64,000 bases of DNA from Sulfitobacter sp. HGT1 (GCF_013282155.1 NZ_BLWI01000008.1:186001-250000); one strand, 5' to 3'. Counted from the first letter of the stretch, positions 25,540-36,100 are shown. The notes: generated by a model not told the origin, from the sequence alone. Made by a program: numbers and translations.

Positions 25540-26889
25540 ATGAAATATGAAACACAAAAAGTCGCCTACGCCTATTTCGTATGCGCAATGGCACTGTTTG
25601 CCATTCAGGTCCTTGGCGGGCTGCTTGCAGGGTGGATTTACGTCTCTCCCAACTTCCTGTCGGAACTGCTGCCCTTCAACATCATCCGCATGATCCACAC
25701 CAATGCGCTGATCGTCTGGCTGCTGTTGGGCTTTTTCGGTGCCGCCTATTTTCTGGTCCCCGAAGAATCCGAGCGCGAGATCTATTCGGTCAAGCTGGCC
25801 TATCTGCAACTGGCGATCCTTGTCGTCGGCACGCTGGGGGCCGTTGGCAGCTATCTTGTCGGCATCCACGGGGGTCGCGAATTTCTGGAGCAACCTCTAT
25901 GGGTGAAATTCGGCATTCTCGTTGCCGCGTTGATCTTTTTGTTCAACATCTCGATGACCGTTCTTGCGGGCAAGAAAACCGCGATCACCAACGTGCTGTT
26001 GATGGGGCTGTGGCTGCTGTCGCTGCTGTGGATCTTCGCCTTTATCAACCCTGACAACCTGTCACTGGATAAAATGTACTGGTGGTTCGTGGTTCACCTG
26101 TGGGTCGAAGCCACCTGGGAACTGGTCATGGCCGCAATCCTTGCCTTTTTGCTGCTCAAGCTGACAGGTGTGGACCGCGAAGTTGTGGAAAAATGGCTCT
26201 ATGTCATCGTCGCCACCGCGCTGTTTTCCGGCATCCTTGGTACCGGTCACCACTTCTACTGGATCGGCTTGCCCGGATACTGGCAGTGGATCGGGTCCAT
26301 CTTCTCGACGTTCGAGGTGATCCCGTTCTTCCTGATGATGTCCTTTGCCTTTGTGATGGTCTGGAAAGGTCGCCGCAACCACCCCAACAAGGCCGCCCTT
26401 TTGTGGTCGCTCGGGTCCAGCACGGTCGCCTTCTTTGGCGCGGGTGTCTGGGGGTTCTTGCACACGCTGCACGGGGTGAACTTCTATTCCCACGGCACGC
26501 AGATCACCGCCGCACACGGGCACCTGTCGTTCTATGGCGCTTATGTGGCTCTAAACCTCGCGATCTTTACCTATGCGATGCCGATCCTGCGCCAGCGCCA
26601 GCCCTATAATCAGGTGCTCAACATGGCGAGCTTCTGGCTGATGACCGGCGGGATGGCGTTCATGACCTTTGTGCTGACCTTTGCAGGCACCATTCAAACC
26701 CACATGCAGCGGGTGATCGGTGACTACTTCATGGAGGTACAGGACAGCCTGTCGATCTTCTATATGATGCGCTTTGGGGCGGGTATTGCTGTGGTGCTGG
26801 GTGCGCTGCTGTTCGTCTACTCCCAGCTTGTGATCCGCAACCGCGAGATCATCGAGCCGGGTCCGGCCCAACCGGTCGCAGGGGAATAG
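25540..26889 (+). CDS. norB: Nitric oxide reductase large subunit
   Basis: A 449-residue, 12-helix haem-copper-oxidase-family enzyme that reduces two NO to N2O. Metal ligands lie in MIHTNALIVWLLLG, in the catalytic-site stretch VHLWVEATWELVMAA (with the NOR-specific glutamates), in GTGHHFYWIG and in AAHGHLSFYGAY. The absence of the quinol-oxidase N-terminal extension and the presence of norC show it is the cytochrome-c-dependent type. The ATG at 25540 has GGAGGGAAA upstream and is preferred over an in-frame codon 18 bases earlier that overlaps norC. Confidence 0.97.
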   Translation: MKYETQKVAYAYFVCAMALFAIQVLGGLLAGWIYVSPNFLSELLPFNIIRMIHTNALIVWLLLGFFGAAYFLVPEESEREIYSVKLAYLQLAILVVGTLGAVGSYLVGIHGGREFLEQPLWVKFGILVAALIFLFNISMTVLAGKKTAITNVLLMGLWLLSLLWIFAFINPDNLSLDKMYWWFVVHLWVEATWELVMAAILAFLLLKLTGVDREVVEKWLYVIVATALFSGILGTGHHFYWIGLPGYWQWIGSIFSTFEVIPFFLMMSFAFVMVWKGRRNHPNKAALLWSLGSSTVAFFGAGVWGFLHTLHGVNFYSHGTQITAAHGHLSFYGAYVALNLAIFTYAMPILRQRQPYNQVLNMASFWLMTGGMAFMTFVLTFAGTIQTHMQRVIGDYFMEVQDSLSIFYMMRFGAGIAVVLGALLFVYSQLVIRNREIIEPGPAQPVAGE

Positions 26890-26892
26890 GTC

Positions 26893-27690
26893 ATGAATGA
26901 CATGACCCCCCCTGCACCTGTGCTAAACTACCACCAGACCGGACAGGAATGTACCCTGTTCGAGATGGCCCAAGCCAACCGTTTGCCCCTTCTTTTGAAG
27001 GGGCCGACGGGCTGCGGCAAAACGCGTTTTATCGAACACATGGCCGCCAAAACCGGTCGCAAACTCTATACCGTCGCCTGCCATGACGATCTGTCAGCAG
27101 CCGATCTGATCGGGCGCTATCTGCTTAAAGGCGGCGAGACGGAATGGGTCGATGGCCCCCTCACCCGTGCCGTGCGCGAAGGCGCGATTTGTTACCTTGA
27201 TGAAGTGGTCGAGGCCCGCAAGGATGTGACCGTGGTGCTGCATCCGCTGACCGACAACCGCCGTACCCTGATGATTGACCGCACGGGAGAAGAGCTTCAG
27301 GCACCGCCCGGCTTTATGCTGGTCGCATCCTATAACCCCGGCTATCAGAATGTCCTGAAACGCTTGAAACCCTCGACCCGCCAGCGGTTCCTGTCGATCA
27401 GCTTTGATTTCCCGCAAGCCGATATCGAAACCAAAGTCGTCGCGCAGGAAAGCGGAATCAGCCTTGAGCGTGCCGCAGGGCTTGTCCGGTTGGGCGGCGC
27501 GATCCGGCGGCTGTCCGGCATGGACCTGGAGGAAGGTGTCTCTACCCGCCTGTTGATCTATGCCGCGACGCTGATCAACGCCGGCATGCCCTTTGACCAA
27601 GCGATCGAGGCCGCGATTATCGAACCGCTCAGCGATGATGCGGATATCCAACAGGCGCTGCGCGATCTTGTCGCCGTGACGTTCGGATAA
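26893..27690 (+). CDS. norQ: NorQ, MoxR-type AAA+ ATPase for NO reductase activation
   Basis: A 265-residue AAA+ protein. Walker A GPTGCGKT is at residues 37-44, Walker B lies in AICYLDEVVEA, and sensor regions include MLVASYNPGYQ. With NorD it is needed for assembly of the non-haem iron in NorB in related denitrifiers. It starts three bases after norB and ends five bases before norD. Length is typical. Confidence 0.95.
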   Translation: MNDMTPPAPVLNYHQTGQECTLFEMAQANRLPLLLKGPTGCGKTRFIEHMAAKTGRKLYTVACHDDLSAADLIGRYLLKGGETEWVDGPLTRAVREGAICYLDEVVEARKDVTVVLHPLTDNRRTLMIDRTGEELQAPPGFMLVASYNPGYQNVLKRLKPSTRQRFLSISFDFPQADIETKVVAQESGISLERAAGLVRLGGAIRRLSGMDLEEGVSTRLLIYAATLINAGMPFDQAIEAAIIEPLSDDADIQQALRDLVAVTFG

Positions 27691-27695
27691 CGACA

Positions 27696-29594
27696 ATGGA
27701 CCTGCACCCTCTTGATCTGATGGAGCCCGAGGAAACGGTCGGCAAGCTGTGGCACGACATGGCCGAAGGGATCGGCGCTGATCAGTGCTATCCCGACGCC
27801 GCTGTCGCCCTTGCGCAGGTCCGCCCCAGTCTGGCCGTGCTGTTTCGGGCCTTGGGCGGTGCGGCGGGGGTTGAACTATCTCAGGCCCCTGCGCAACTGG
27901 TCCAGCATCGTCGTACCCTGCGCCGCCGCATTGCCGTGGAACGCGATAAAACCCACAGTGCCAGCTATGACGGCAACGGCCTGCGCCTGCCCCCCGTGAT
28001 GGACTGTTTCCCCGATCCGGCGCTGAACCGCGCGGCCTATTTCTGGCTGACCGCCCTTGCCGCCTGCGCCGATCTGGATGCCATGCCCCTGCCCGACGCT
28101 CACGGCGACCCGCACGATTTTGATGTGGCACAGATTGCCGCCAATGCGCAGGCCGGTGACCGTGCCTATGCGCGGTGTGCGGGGCTTCGGGCCGCGCATG
28201 GCGAAATGGCGGCGTTTATCCTTGCAGCGCGCAGGGCGCAGACCCAGCCCAAGGCTGAGGCCGCGATGGAAACTGCCATCCGCGACCAGCTGCACGGCAC
28301 CTTCACTGTGCCCGCAGCCCCCGACGCCCGTCCGCGCAATTACACCCCCTTTCAACCCGTCCCGATCTGGCTGCGCTTTACCGCCCCCACCACAGGCGAT
28401 GCCGCGACCGAGGCGACCGAGACGGACGCCCCGCCGCCCACCGCCACCCTGACCAAACGCAAGCTGGGTCTGCGCAAGGACCGAGGCGAGGCGAACCGCA
28501 AGGACAGCTTTATCCTGCATCGGTTTGAATCGATCCTGTCATGGGTTGAATCGATGAACCTGAACCGCTCCGTCGATGATGACGACGACGAGAACGCGCA
28601 AAAAGCGGCGGATGATCAGGACGAAATCACCCTGTCCAAGGTGGATAAACGCGCCGCCACCCGCCTGCGCCTGCATCTGGACCTGTCGCCAGCCGATGCC
28701 GATCACGAGGCGCTGGCAGGGGAATTCACCTATCCCGAATGGAACCACCAAGCCCGCAGCTATATGCAAGACCACTGCCGCGTGCTCGAGGCGCCACCTA
28801 TGGACACAGGTGAACCCTTTGCGCCTGACCCGCAGCGCATCCGCGAGGTACGGCGTCAGTTTGCGGCGTTGCATCCGCGGCGTATCTTGCGCCCGCGCCA
28901 GATTGACGGGCCGGAACTGGATCTTGATGCGCTGATCGCCAGCCGCGCCGAAATTGCCGCCACAGGTCAGGGTAGCGACCGCATCTGGCAGGCCTCGCGG
29001 CAGGTTGAACGTGATCTGGCCGTTGCCTTTCTGATCGACACCTCGCGATCCACCGAAGCCGCAGTGGGCGATACATCCGTAATCGGGGTGGCACGCGAAA
29101 CGCTGGCGGCACTGGCGGGCGGCATTGATGCAGCAGGCGACCGGTTTGGCATCTGGGGGTTTTCATCGCTGAAACGCGACCGCGTGTTCGTGACCCGCTG
29201 CAAGGGTTTTGACACGCCGATGTCACCCGAGGTGATCCGCAACATCGGCGCGTTGCGGCCCAGCCATTACACCCGCCTTGGCACGGCCATCCGCCATGTC
29301 AGCGCGCATCTGGCCAAGGAAACTGCCGCGCGCAAACTGCTGATCGTGCTGACCGACGGCAAGCCTAACGATCTGGACCATTACGAAGGCCAGCACGGCA
29401 TCGAAGACAGCCACATGGCCGTGCGCGAAGCGCGCCGCGCGGGGCAAAGCCTGCACGGGGTCATCATCGACGAAGACGGGCAGGACTGGTTCGCGCGCAT
29501 CTTCGGGCGCGGCGGGTTTTCATTGCTGCCCAACCCTGCACGGCTGACCCGTGCCCTGCCCGATATTTACCGACATCTTACCCAGGAGACATGA
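27696..29594 (+). CDS. norD: NorD, von Willebrand factor A-domain partner of NorQ
   Basis: A 632-residue protein whose C-terminal ~190 residues form a VWA domain with the MIDAS motif DTSRS near residue 448 and the later LTDGKPND. The N-terminal part is helical and Ala-rich; an acidic stretch (VDDDDDENAQ) sits in the middle before ITLSKVDKRAATRLRL. NorD docks the NorQ ATPase on the NorCB complex. It follows norQ with a five-base gap. The end overlaps nothing; a small gene starts two bases later. Confidence 0.95.
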   Translation: MDLHPLDLMEPEETVGKLWHDMAEGIGADQCYPDAAVALAQVRPSLAVLFRALGGAAGVELSQAPAQLVQHRRTLRRRIAVERDKTHSASYDGNGLRLPPVMDCFPDPALNRAAYFWLTALAACADLDAMPLPDAHGDPHDFDVAQIAANAQAGDRAYARCAGLRAAHGEMAAFILAARRAQTQPKAEAAMETAIRDQLHGTFTVPAAPDARPRNYTPFQPVPIWLRFTAPTTGDAATEATETDAPPPTATLTKRKLGLRKDRGEANRKDSFILHRFESILSWVESMNLNRSVDDDDDENAQKAADDQDEITLSKVDKRAATRLRLHLDLSPADADHEALAGEFTYPEWNHQARSYMQDHCRVLEAPPMDTGEPFAPDPQRIREVRRQFAALHPRRILRPRQIDGPELDLDALIASRAEIAATGQGSDRIWQASRQVERDLAVAFLIDTSRSTEAAVGDTSVIGVARETLAALAGGIDAAGDRFGIWGFSSLKRDRVFVTRCKGFDTPMSPEVIRNIGALRPSHYTRLGTAIRHVSAHLAKETAARKLLIVLTDGKPNDLDHYEGQHGIEDSHMAVREARRAGQSLHGVIIDEDGQDWFARIFGRGGFSLLPNPARLTRALPDIYRHLTQET

Positions 29595-29595
29595 C

Positions 29596-29772
29596 ATGAA
29601 ACATCTCGCCCTTTTTTGCGCAGCGGCCCTGCCCTTGCCCGCCCTCGCCAGCAGCTTTGACCGCCCCGTCCCGCAGGCCCAATCTGCCACGGCCGAATAC
29701 TGGTTTGCTGCCGCATCCGTCGCGCTGATCGTGGCGCTTGTCGTGGTGGCGCGAATGGTGGCGCGGCGGTGA
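29596..29772 (+). CDS. 58-residue single-span membrane protein after norD
   Basis: A short protein with a signal-like N-terminus (MKHLALFCAAALPLPALASS), a linker SFDRPVPQAQSATAEYW and one transmembrane helix (FAAASVALIVALVVVARMV). The AGGAG seven bases before the ATG and the two-base gap after norD show it belongs to the nor operon. Its position equals that of small NO-reductase accessory genes, but it is not the NorF two-helix protein. No family was recognised with certainty. Its last bases overlap the next gene by four. Confidence 0.6.
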   Translation: MKHLALFCAAALPLPALASSFDRPVPQAQSATAEYWFAAASVALIVALVVVARMVARR

Positions 29773-29996
29773 CAGACAACGGCTGGTCCACACGCGCCAT
29801 TGCCTTGGTGCTGTACCCGTTCGGGGCAGGCGCGATGGCGGTCAACGTGTTTTTCGCCTCGCTGATCGGAAGCTGGGTTGGCTTGCCTGTGTTATCGCTT
29901 TTATGGTCCATCGGGATTGGCGCTGTGATCGGCGTGCCGGCAACGATTGCCTTTGCACGCCACATCCGCCGCCTCATGGACAAGGCACAGACGTGA
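29769..29996 (+). CDS. nnrT: NnrT-like small membrane protein
   Basis: A 75-residue protein with two helices (AIALVLYPFGAGAMAVNVFFASLIG and SLLWSIGIGAVIGVPATIAFA) and a basic end. Sequence style and position after norD resemble NnrT, a product reported to be needed for both Nir and Nor expression in Rhodobacter sphaeroides. The start is GTG in a GTGA overlap with the previous stop. No nnrU follows here. The name is a tentative assignment from recollection of the family and from synteny. Confidence 0.55.
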   Translation: MTDNGWSTRAIALVLYPFGAGAMAVNVFFASLIGSWVGLPVLSLLWSIGIGAVIGVPATIAFARHIRRLMDKAQT

Positions 29997-30250
29997 ACAT
30001 CGACCTGAGCAACCCGAACCCCACCATTGATGCCGCTGATCTGGCCAAGCTGTTGGACATCCCCGCACCGCAGGTGATCACCCTGATGCGCGAAGGGGCG
30101 ATCACCAGCCGGTTCGAGACTGGGGTCGACGCAGATGCAGGCACCCACCGTTTGACCTTCTGGTATGGAGACATGCGCGTGCGGTTTACCTGCGATGACA
30201 GCGGCGCGGTTCTCAAGACCTCTCGCAACACGGCCAAGCGCAGCCTTTGA
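29993..30250 (+). CDS. Small soluble protein, DUF6522-like
   Basis: An 85-residue cytoplasmic protein beginning with a GTG inside a GTGA overlap with the previous gene. It includes LAKLLDIPAPQVITLMREGAI, a helix-turn-helix-like segment, then a beta-rich part (THRLTFWYGDMRVRFTCDDSG). This resembles DUF6522 proteins seen in alphaproteobacterial respiratory gene clusters. Function is unknown. It ends the nor operon; the next gene starts 122 bases later. The GTG start is the only one that keeps the tight spacing. Confidence 0.6.
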   Translation: MNIDLSNPNPTIDAADLAKLLDIPAPQVITLMREGAITSRFETGVDADAGTHRLTFWYGDMRVRFTCDDSGAVLKTSRNTAKRSL

Positions 30251-30372
30251 CGCACGGCCCGTCCTAACTGAGCAGACCCGACGTAGCGTTTCAAAATTCA
30301 ACGATGGCAATCGCCGCCTGCTTCGCCCCATAGTTTGCGCGATTATACGCAACCAATAGGGGGGACGGCATT

Positions 30373-31530
30373 ATGGCCGAATTCGATATCATCATTTACG
30401 GTGCCACAGGTTTTACAGGCCGGCTTGTCGCGGAATATATCCAAGCCACATATCCCGACCGCCCTTGGGCCATGGCCGGACGCAGCGCCGCGAAACTTGC
30501 CGCTGTGCGCGACGAAATGGGCCTGCCTGCCGATACCCCCCTGATCGAGGCTGATGCCTCCGACCCTGCCTCGCTTGACGCGATGGTTGCCCGCGCCCGT
30601 GTGATCATCACCACCGTCGGGCCGTATCTGCTGTATGGCGAACCGCTGGTTGCGGCCTGCGCGAAATCCGGCACCGATTACGTTGATCTGTCGGGCGAGC
30701 CGCCCTTCATGTGGGACATGATCGAGAAATACAACGACACCGCCAAGGCAAGCGGCGCACGGATTGTGCATTCCTGCGGCTTTGACAGCATCCCCTTCGA
30801 CATGGGTGTCTATTTCCTGCAACAAGAGGCGATCAAACGCTTCGGCGCGCCGATCAAAGACGTAAAAGGCCGTGTGCGCGGCATGAAGGGCACTTTCTCG
30901 GGCGGGACCGCCGCCTCTGGCAAGGAAACCATGAAACTGGCGATGGGCGATCCCGAGACCATGAAACGGCTCGTATCCTCCTTTGCGCTGACCGAAGGGT
31001 TCGAGGGGCCAAAGCAACCCTATGGCAACAAACCCTATGAGGATGCGGATTTCGGCATGTGGGTCGCCCCTTTTGTGATGGCATCGATCAACACCAAGAA
31101 CGTGCATCGCTCAAACTTGTTGATGGGCCACCCCTACGGCACCGATTTCACCTATGAGGAAATGATGTTCACCGGCAAAGGCGAAAAAGGCGAAGCCATC
31201 GCCAACGGCATCGCCAAGTCCAATCCGATGGGCGACAATGACATCAAACCGGGCGAAGGTCCCTCGAAAGAGGAACGCGACAACGGCAGCTATGACCTGA
31301 TGTTCACCGGCACCTCGGCGGACGGGCAGCGTTTGACCGTGGGCGTCAAAGGCGACCGCGACCCCGGCTACGGATCAACGTCGAAAATGCTGACCGAAGC
31401 GGCGATCTGCCTGATCGAGGAAGCCGCCGACGCCCCCGGCGGTGTCCTGACAGCGGCCCCGGTCTTTGGCGCGGCGATCATCGACCGATTGACAGCAAAT
31501 GCCGGCCTGACATTCGAGGTCGAAGGGTAA
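30373..31530 (+). CDS. Saccharopine dehydrogenase-like NAD(P)-binding oxidoreductase
   Basis: A 385-residue protein with an N-terminal Rossmann fold (FDIIIYGATGFTGRLVAEYI, dinucleotide motif GATGFTG). The central part contains CAKSGTDYVDLSGEPPFMWDMIEKY and SCGFDSIPFDMGVYFLQ, typical of the saccharopine-dehydrogenase-like or trans-acting enoyl-reductase-like family. The substrate is unknown; homologues have been linked to lipid metabolism. GGGG precedes the ATG closely. It stands alone between the nor operon and rsmJ, and is followed by a strong hairpin. Confidence 0.82.
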   Translation: MAEFDIIIYGATGFTGRLVAEYIQATYPDRPWAMAGRSAAKLAAVRDEMGLPADTPLIEADASDPASLDAMVARARVIITTVGPYLLYGEPLVAACAKSGTDYVDLSGEPPFMWDMIEKYNDTAKASGARIVHSCGFDSIPFDMGVYFLQQEAIKRFGAPIKDVKGRVRGMKGTFSGGTAASGKETMKLAMGDPETMKRLVSSFALTEGFEGPKQPYGNKPYEDADFGMWVAPFVMASINTKNVHRSNLLMGHPYGTDFTYEEMMFTGKGEKGEAIANGIAKSNPMGDNDIKPGEGPSKEERDNGSYDLMFTGTSADGQRLTVGVKGDRDPGYGSTSKMLTEAAICLIEEAADAPGGVLTAAPVFGAAIIDRLTANAGLTFEVEG

Positions 31531-31539
31531 AACCCCTGC

Positions 31540-31569
31540 CCCGCAGCGCCCCTATGCGGGCGCTGCGGG
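31540..31569 (+). terminator. Strong GC-rich hairpin after the oxidoreductase gene
   Basis: Perfect 12-base arms CCCGCAGCGCCC (31540-31551) and GGGCGCTGCGGG (31558-31569) enclose a 6-base loop. It starts 10 bases after the stop codon at 31530. Only TT follows the stem, so termination may be inefficient or Rho-assisted. Confidence 0.6.
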
Positions 31570-31672
31570 TTGCATTGCGCTAGCTATTGAAGTCCCGCTC
31601 GGTATAGGAAAACAGATACAGACTGGGTAATAGGGGCATCGGAGCCCTTATGGCGATGAAAGCGAGCGGCGT

Positions 31673-32302
31673 TTGAAAAAAGTTCCCGCAGAATTGCGCG
31701 TAGATTTTGTGAACGGTCCGGTTGCGCACCGGCTGCGGTTTGGTGGCGGACGCGGGCAGGACATTGCAAAAGCAATGGGATTGCGCGGCGGCAAAACGCC
31801 ACTGATTGTCGATGCCACAGCCGGATTGGGGCGGGATTCCTTTCTTTTGGCCTCACTTGGTGCGCAGGTCTTTATGATCGAACGGTCCGAAAAAATGCAT
31901 GATCTGCTGGATCAGGGCATGAAACGCGCCGCCCAGGAAGGTGGCGCACTAGCCGAAATTATCGGCCGCATGACCCTGCTAAAGGGCGATGCCAAGGATC
32001 TGATCCCTGAATTGGCGGGCGAGGCAATATTGATTGATCCGATGCACCCCCCACGGAAAAGCTCAGCGCTGGTAAAGCAGGAATTGCGTCAGGTCCGCGC
32101 GATCGTAGGCAGTGATGACGACGCCGCTGATCTGCTGCGTGTCGCACTGGAACATGCGCTCAACCGTGTGGTGCTGAAGTGGCCCGCCAAAGCGGACCCG
32201 ATTGCAGGGATCAAACCCTGCACCCATCAAATCTGTGGAAAATCAACGCGCTATGATGTTTTCATGACAGCGACGGCATCACCGCAGAACCAACCTGACT
32301 AA
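31673..32302 (+). CDS. rsmJ: 16S rRNA (guanine1516-N2)-methyltransferase RsmJ
   Basis: A 209-residue SAM-dependent methyltransferase. The family signature VDFVNGPVAHRLRFGGGRGQ is followed by the SAM-binding motif I VDATAGLGRDSFLLASLGA and the catalytic-region IDPMHPPRKSSALVKQ. It methylates G1516 of 16S rRNA. The enterobacterial enzyme is about 40 residues longer at the N-terminus. Here the frame has a stop at 31631 and no ATG or GTG, so TTG at 31673 is the only practical start. It is convergent with the mgtC-like gene. Confidence 0.87.
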   Translation: MKKVPAELRVDFVNGPVAHRLRFGGGRGQDIAKAMGLRGGKTPLIVDATAGLGRDSFLLASLGAQVFMIERSEKMHDLLDQGMKRAAQEGGALAEIIGRMTLLKGDAKDLIPELAGEAILIDPMHPPRKSSALVKQELRQVRAIVGSDDDAADLLRVALEHALNRVVLKWPAKADPIAGIKPCTHQICGKSTRYDVFMTATASPQNQPD

Positions 32303-32345
32303 GCGGTCGTCGGGCTTTGGTCCAAGCTCAGGTCGGCCCCCTGCG

Positions 32346-33074
32346 TTATTTAAAGCCGATCTCCCCCGCCTCTGCGACGCACCAGCCCGCCCTAAGCAGG
32401 CCGGGCGACAGTGACAGTTTGGAAATGGTCCGCTCTACCTTTGCAGCAGCGTCTTCCGCGCCCGTGACCTGAACAACGATTTCGACGATTTTAATATCCG
32501 TGCGGCTGACGATCTGGCAAATTTCCAACGCCTCATCGCCCAAACAGCCAATGATCGCGGCCCGCACCTGTTTCTCATCCTCAACCCTGCATTCAAAGGT
32601 CAGATCGAAATGCGATCCCGCCCCTGAGTTCTGATCGGACAGTGTTTTCAGCTTTCGCACAATCGGGCGCAGACCTAGATTCGAGAAAACGATCAACAAA
32701 GTCAAAGCGATGGCATAAAGCACATGCCCCGTCCCCGAGATCAATCCAACCGCCGCAGCGCACCATAAAGTCGCCGCTGTGTTTATCCCTTGGATGTTGA
32801 ACCCGTCGCGGAAAATGATGCCCGCCCCCAGAAAACCGATCCCCGAAACGACCTGCGCAGCCACGCGTGTCGGGTTGATATCCGTTGGGAAAAGTGCTGC
32901 AAAAGTAACGAAACCGGCGGCCCCCAGCGACACAAGCGCATTGGTCCGCAGCCCCGCCATTCTGCCGCGAAACTGCCGTTCGGACCCGATGACAGCCCCC
33001 AACACCAATGCAAAGCCCATGTTCACAGTCGCAAGAAGCAACGGCATATCGAGGTCTGAAAAAATATGGTTCAA
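32346..33074 (-). CDS. MgtC/SapB-family membrane protein
   Basis: A 242-residue protein with five hydrophobic helices in its first 145 residues, bearing the family motifs ALVLGAVIGSERQFRGRMAG, GIGFLGAGIIFRDG and GINTAATLWCAAAVGL. The C-terminal ~85 residues form a soluble ACT-like domain. MgtC proteins are associated with survival under low magnesium or with ATP synthase control; no transport activity is certain. The gene is single, and its start is 109 bases from the end of the RND pump gene on the same strand. Confidence 0.9.
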   Translation of the reverse strand: MNHIFSDLDMPLLLATVNMGFALVLGAVIGSERQFRGRMAGLRTNALVSLGAAGFVTFAALFPTDINPTRVAAQVVSGIGFLGAGIIFRDGFNIQGINTAATLWCAAAVGLISGTGHVLYAIALTLLIVFSNLGLRPIVRKLKTLSDQNSGAGSHFDLTFECRVEDEKQVRAAIIGCLGDEALEICQIVSRTDIKIVEIVVQVTGAEDAAAKVERTISKLSLSPGLLRAGWCVAEAGEIGFK

Positions 33075-33182
33075 CGCTCGGGTCTCCTTGGCTGGTCCCC
33101 AACCATAGCATCTAATCGCGCGTTATCAGCCCTTTCAGCACCGCATTGCGCCCCGTTCACGACATTTGGCGGCCCCCGAGGT

Positions 33183-36100
33183 CTAGGTTTTGAACAACCG
33201 ATAGATCGCGGGGATCACCAGCACCGTCAGTGCCGTCGAAGACAACAACCCGAACAGCAGCGAAATCGCCAAACCCTGAAAGATCGGATCGACAAGGATC
33301 ACGGTCGCTCCGATCATTGCCGCAATTGCGGTCAGCAAGATCGGTTTGAACCGCGTCGCACCTGCTTCGATCAGAATCTCGGTGGTGACCTTTTGTTCGG
33401 GGTCCGCGTGCCGGATAAAATCCACCAAAAGGATCGAATTGCGCACGATGATCCCCGCAAGCGCGATGAAACCGATCATCGAGGTCGCTGAAAACGGTGC
33501 CTGAAACAGCCAATGCCCGCCAATGATGCCAAGAAAGGTCAGTGGCACCGGCGTCAGGATGACCAAAGGCAGGCGGAACGACCCGAACTGTGCCACGACC
33601 AGCACATAGATGCCCAAGAGCGCCACAGCGAAAGCCGCCCCCATGTCGCGGAAGGTCACCCAGGTTACCTCCCATTCACCGTCCCACAGCAAAACCGGCT
33701 TGTCCGTGCTTTCGGGTTGGCCGTTCAGCCGGATTTCGGGTTTTTCCAGATCGGTCCAGTCCATGCCGTCAAGCTGGTCGACCACAGCAAGCATCCCGTA
33801 AAGCGGCGCTTCGAAGGCACCGGCCAGTTCTCCGGTGACCATGATCGCATCATAGCCGTTATGCCGGAAAACCGGAAAGGACGCGGGTTCTTGGGTCAGG
33901 CGGATCACATCGCCCAATTCGACCACACCGCGCCCGCCGGGGATGGCATTGGCCGGCACCGGAGTGGAAAGCGCGCGTTCATCCATCACCTGATCGGCCC
34001 TTGCGCGGGCAACGACAATGGGGATCGGGCGGCGGCCTTCGCCACGGTGCGAATAGCCCACGGTCGTCGAACTGTTCAGCAAGCGCAGCGTATCAAGCGC
34101 GTCGCGTTCCTGAACCTTGAAGAAATCCATGTCGCTGACCGATAGTTCCGCCCGCAAACGACGGGCCTGAACGCCGACACTGTCATCCACATCAACCACA
34201 TAGGGGACCGCCTCGAACGCCGTGCGGACCTTGGCCGCGACAGCGCGACGGGTCGGTGCATCGGGGCCATAGATTTCGGCCAGAAGCGTTGAAATCACGG
34301 GGGGTCCGGGGGGCGGTTCAACCACCTTGAGCACCGTGCCAGCGGGCACTGCAATCGCCTGCAACCTGTCGCGAAGCTCCAGTGCGATGGCGTGGCTTGG
34401 GCGGTCGCGGTGATCCTTTGCCGCGAGGTTCAATTGCACCTCGCCCATCTCGGGGTTCTGACGCAGATAGTAATGGCGCACCAACCCGTTGAAATTAAAG
34501 GGCGCAGCGGTGCCCGAATAGGTCTGGGCCGACACGACTTCGGGTAAATCCATCCCGATGCGCGCCGCGGCCTGCACGATGGCATCCGTGGCCTCGACCG
34601 AAGACCCTTCGGGCAGATCGACGACAATGGCCAGTTCGGATTTATTGTCGAAAGGCAGCAGTTTCACCGTGACATCACGGGTATAAAGCGTCGCCAGCGA
34701 CCCGAAAGACAGCACCACAACGACCAGCAAAAACACGGCACTGCGGCCCTTGCTGCGCAACAGCGGGCGCGCGACTGCGGCGTAAACCCGACCCAATCGC
34801 CCCCCCGGATGCGCCCCGCCTTCGGCATGATGGCCCGCATCCGCCTTGCCAGCGATCTTGAGCATCAACCAAGGCGTGATCACCACAGCCACAAAGAAGG
34901 AAAAGATCATCGCAGCCGAGGCATTCGCCGGAATCGGGCTCATGTAGGGGCCCATCAGCCCGGACACGAACAACATCGGCAGCAGCGCCACAACCACCGT
35001 CAGCGTGGCGACGATTGTGGGGTTGCCCACTTCGGCAACGGCGGCAACCGCCGTCTCGAGCCGGCTTTTCCCGTTGTGTTTCATGGCCCAGTGACGCGCG
35101 ATATTTTCAATCACGACGATGGCGTCATCGACCAAGATACCAATCGAAAAGATCAACGCGAACAGCGAAACCCGGTTCAGCGTATAGCCCATGATCCACG
35201 AGGCAAATAACGTCAGCAGGATCGTGACCGGAATGACAATTGCCACGACCAGCGCCTCGCGCCAGCCGATGGCCAGCAGCACCAGCGCCACGATCGACAC
35301 TGTCGCAAGGCCAAGGTGGTACAGCAGCTCGTTTGCTTTCTCATCCGCCGTTTCGCCGTAGTCGCGCGTGACCTCGACCTCCAGGCTGTCGGGGATGATC
35401 CCGCCTTCCATCGCGTGAACGCGGTGCAATATCTCTTCTGCGACGATCACGGCATTGGCCCCGGCACGTTTTGCCACCGCCAAGGTCACCGCCGGACGGC
35501 GCGACACCGCGCCCCCGTCTTCTCCGGCGCGCCCCAGACTGGCCACGTGAAATTCGTCAAGGTCGGATACGAACGCCACATCGGCAACATCGCGGACATA
35601 GACCGTGCGCCCGTCGCGGGTGGTCAGTTCAAGATTTCCGATCTCTTCGGGTGTCGAAAGGGTTTTGCCGATCACCAGACCGATCTGTTCGCCCTGATTG
35701 CGCAGCTGCCCGGCGGGGGTGGCACTGTTGGCCCCCTCGACCTTGGCCACCAGCTGCTGCAAGGTGACACCATGGATGGCAAGCCGCTCGGGGTCCGGCG
35801 CGATGCGCAGCGCTTCTTGGGTGGCTCCGACCAGATAGGTCAGCCCGACATTGTCGATCTTGGCCAGTTCGACTTCGACTTCGCGGGCCACACGGGTCAG
35901 ATCGCCCGCCGTAATGCCGTCGGCATCCTGAGCCGGTGCAAAAGTCAGCGTAACGATGGCAACATCATTGATACCCCGCCCCACGACCAGCGGTTCGGAG
36001 ATGCCCACCGGGATGCGATCAAGGTTGGCCATGATCTTGTCCCGAACCCGCAGGATCGCGGTATCCGCCGAGACACCAACAAGAAACCGTGCCGTCACCA

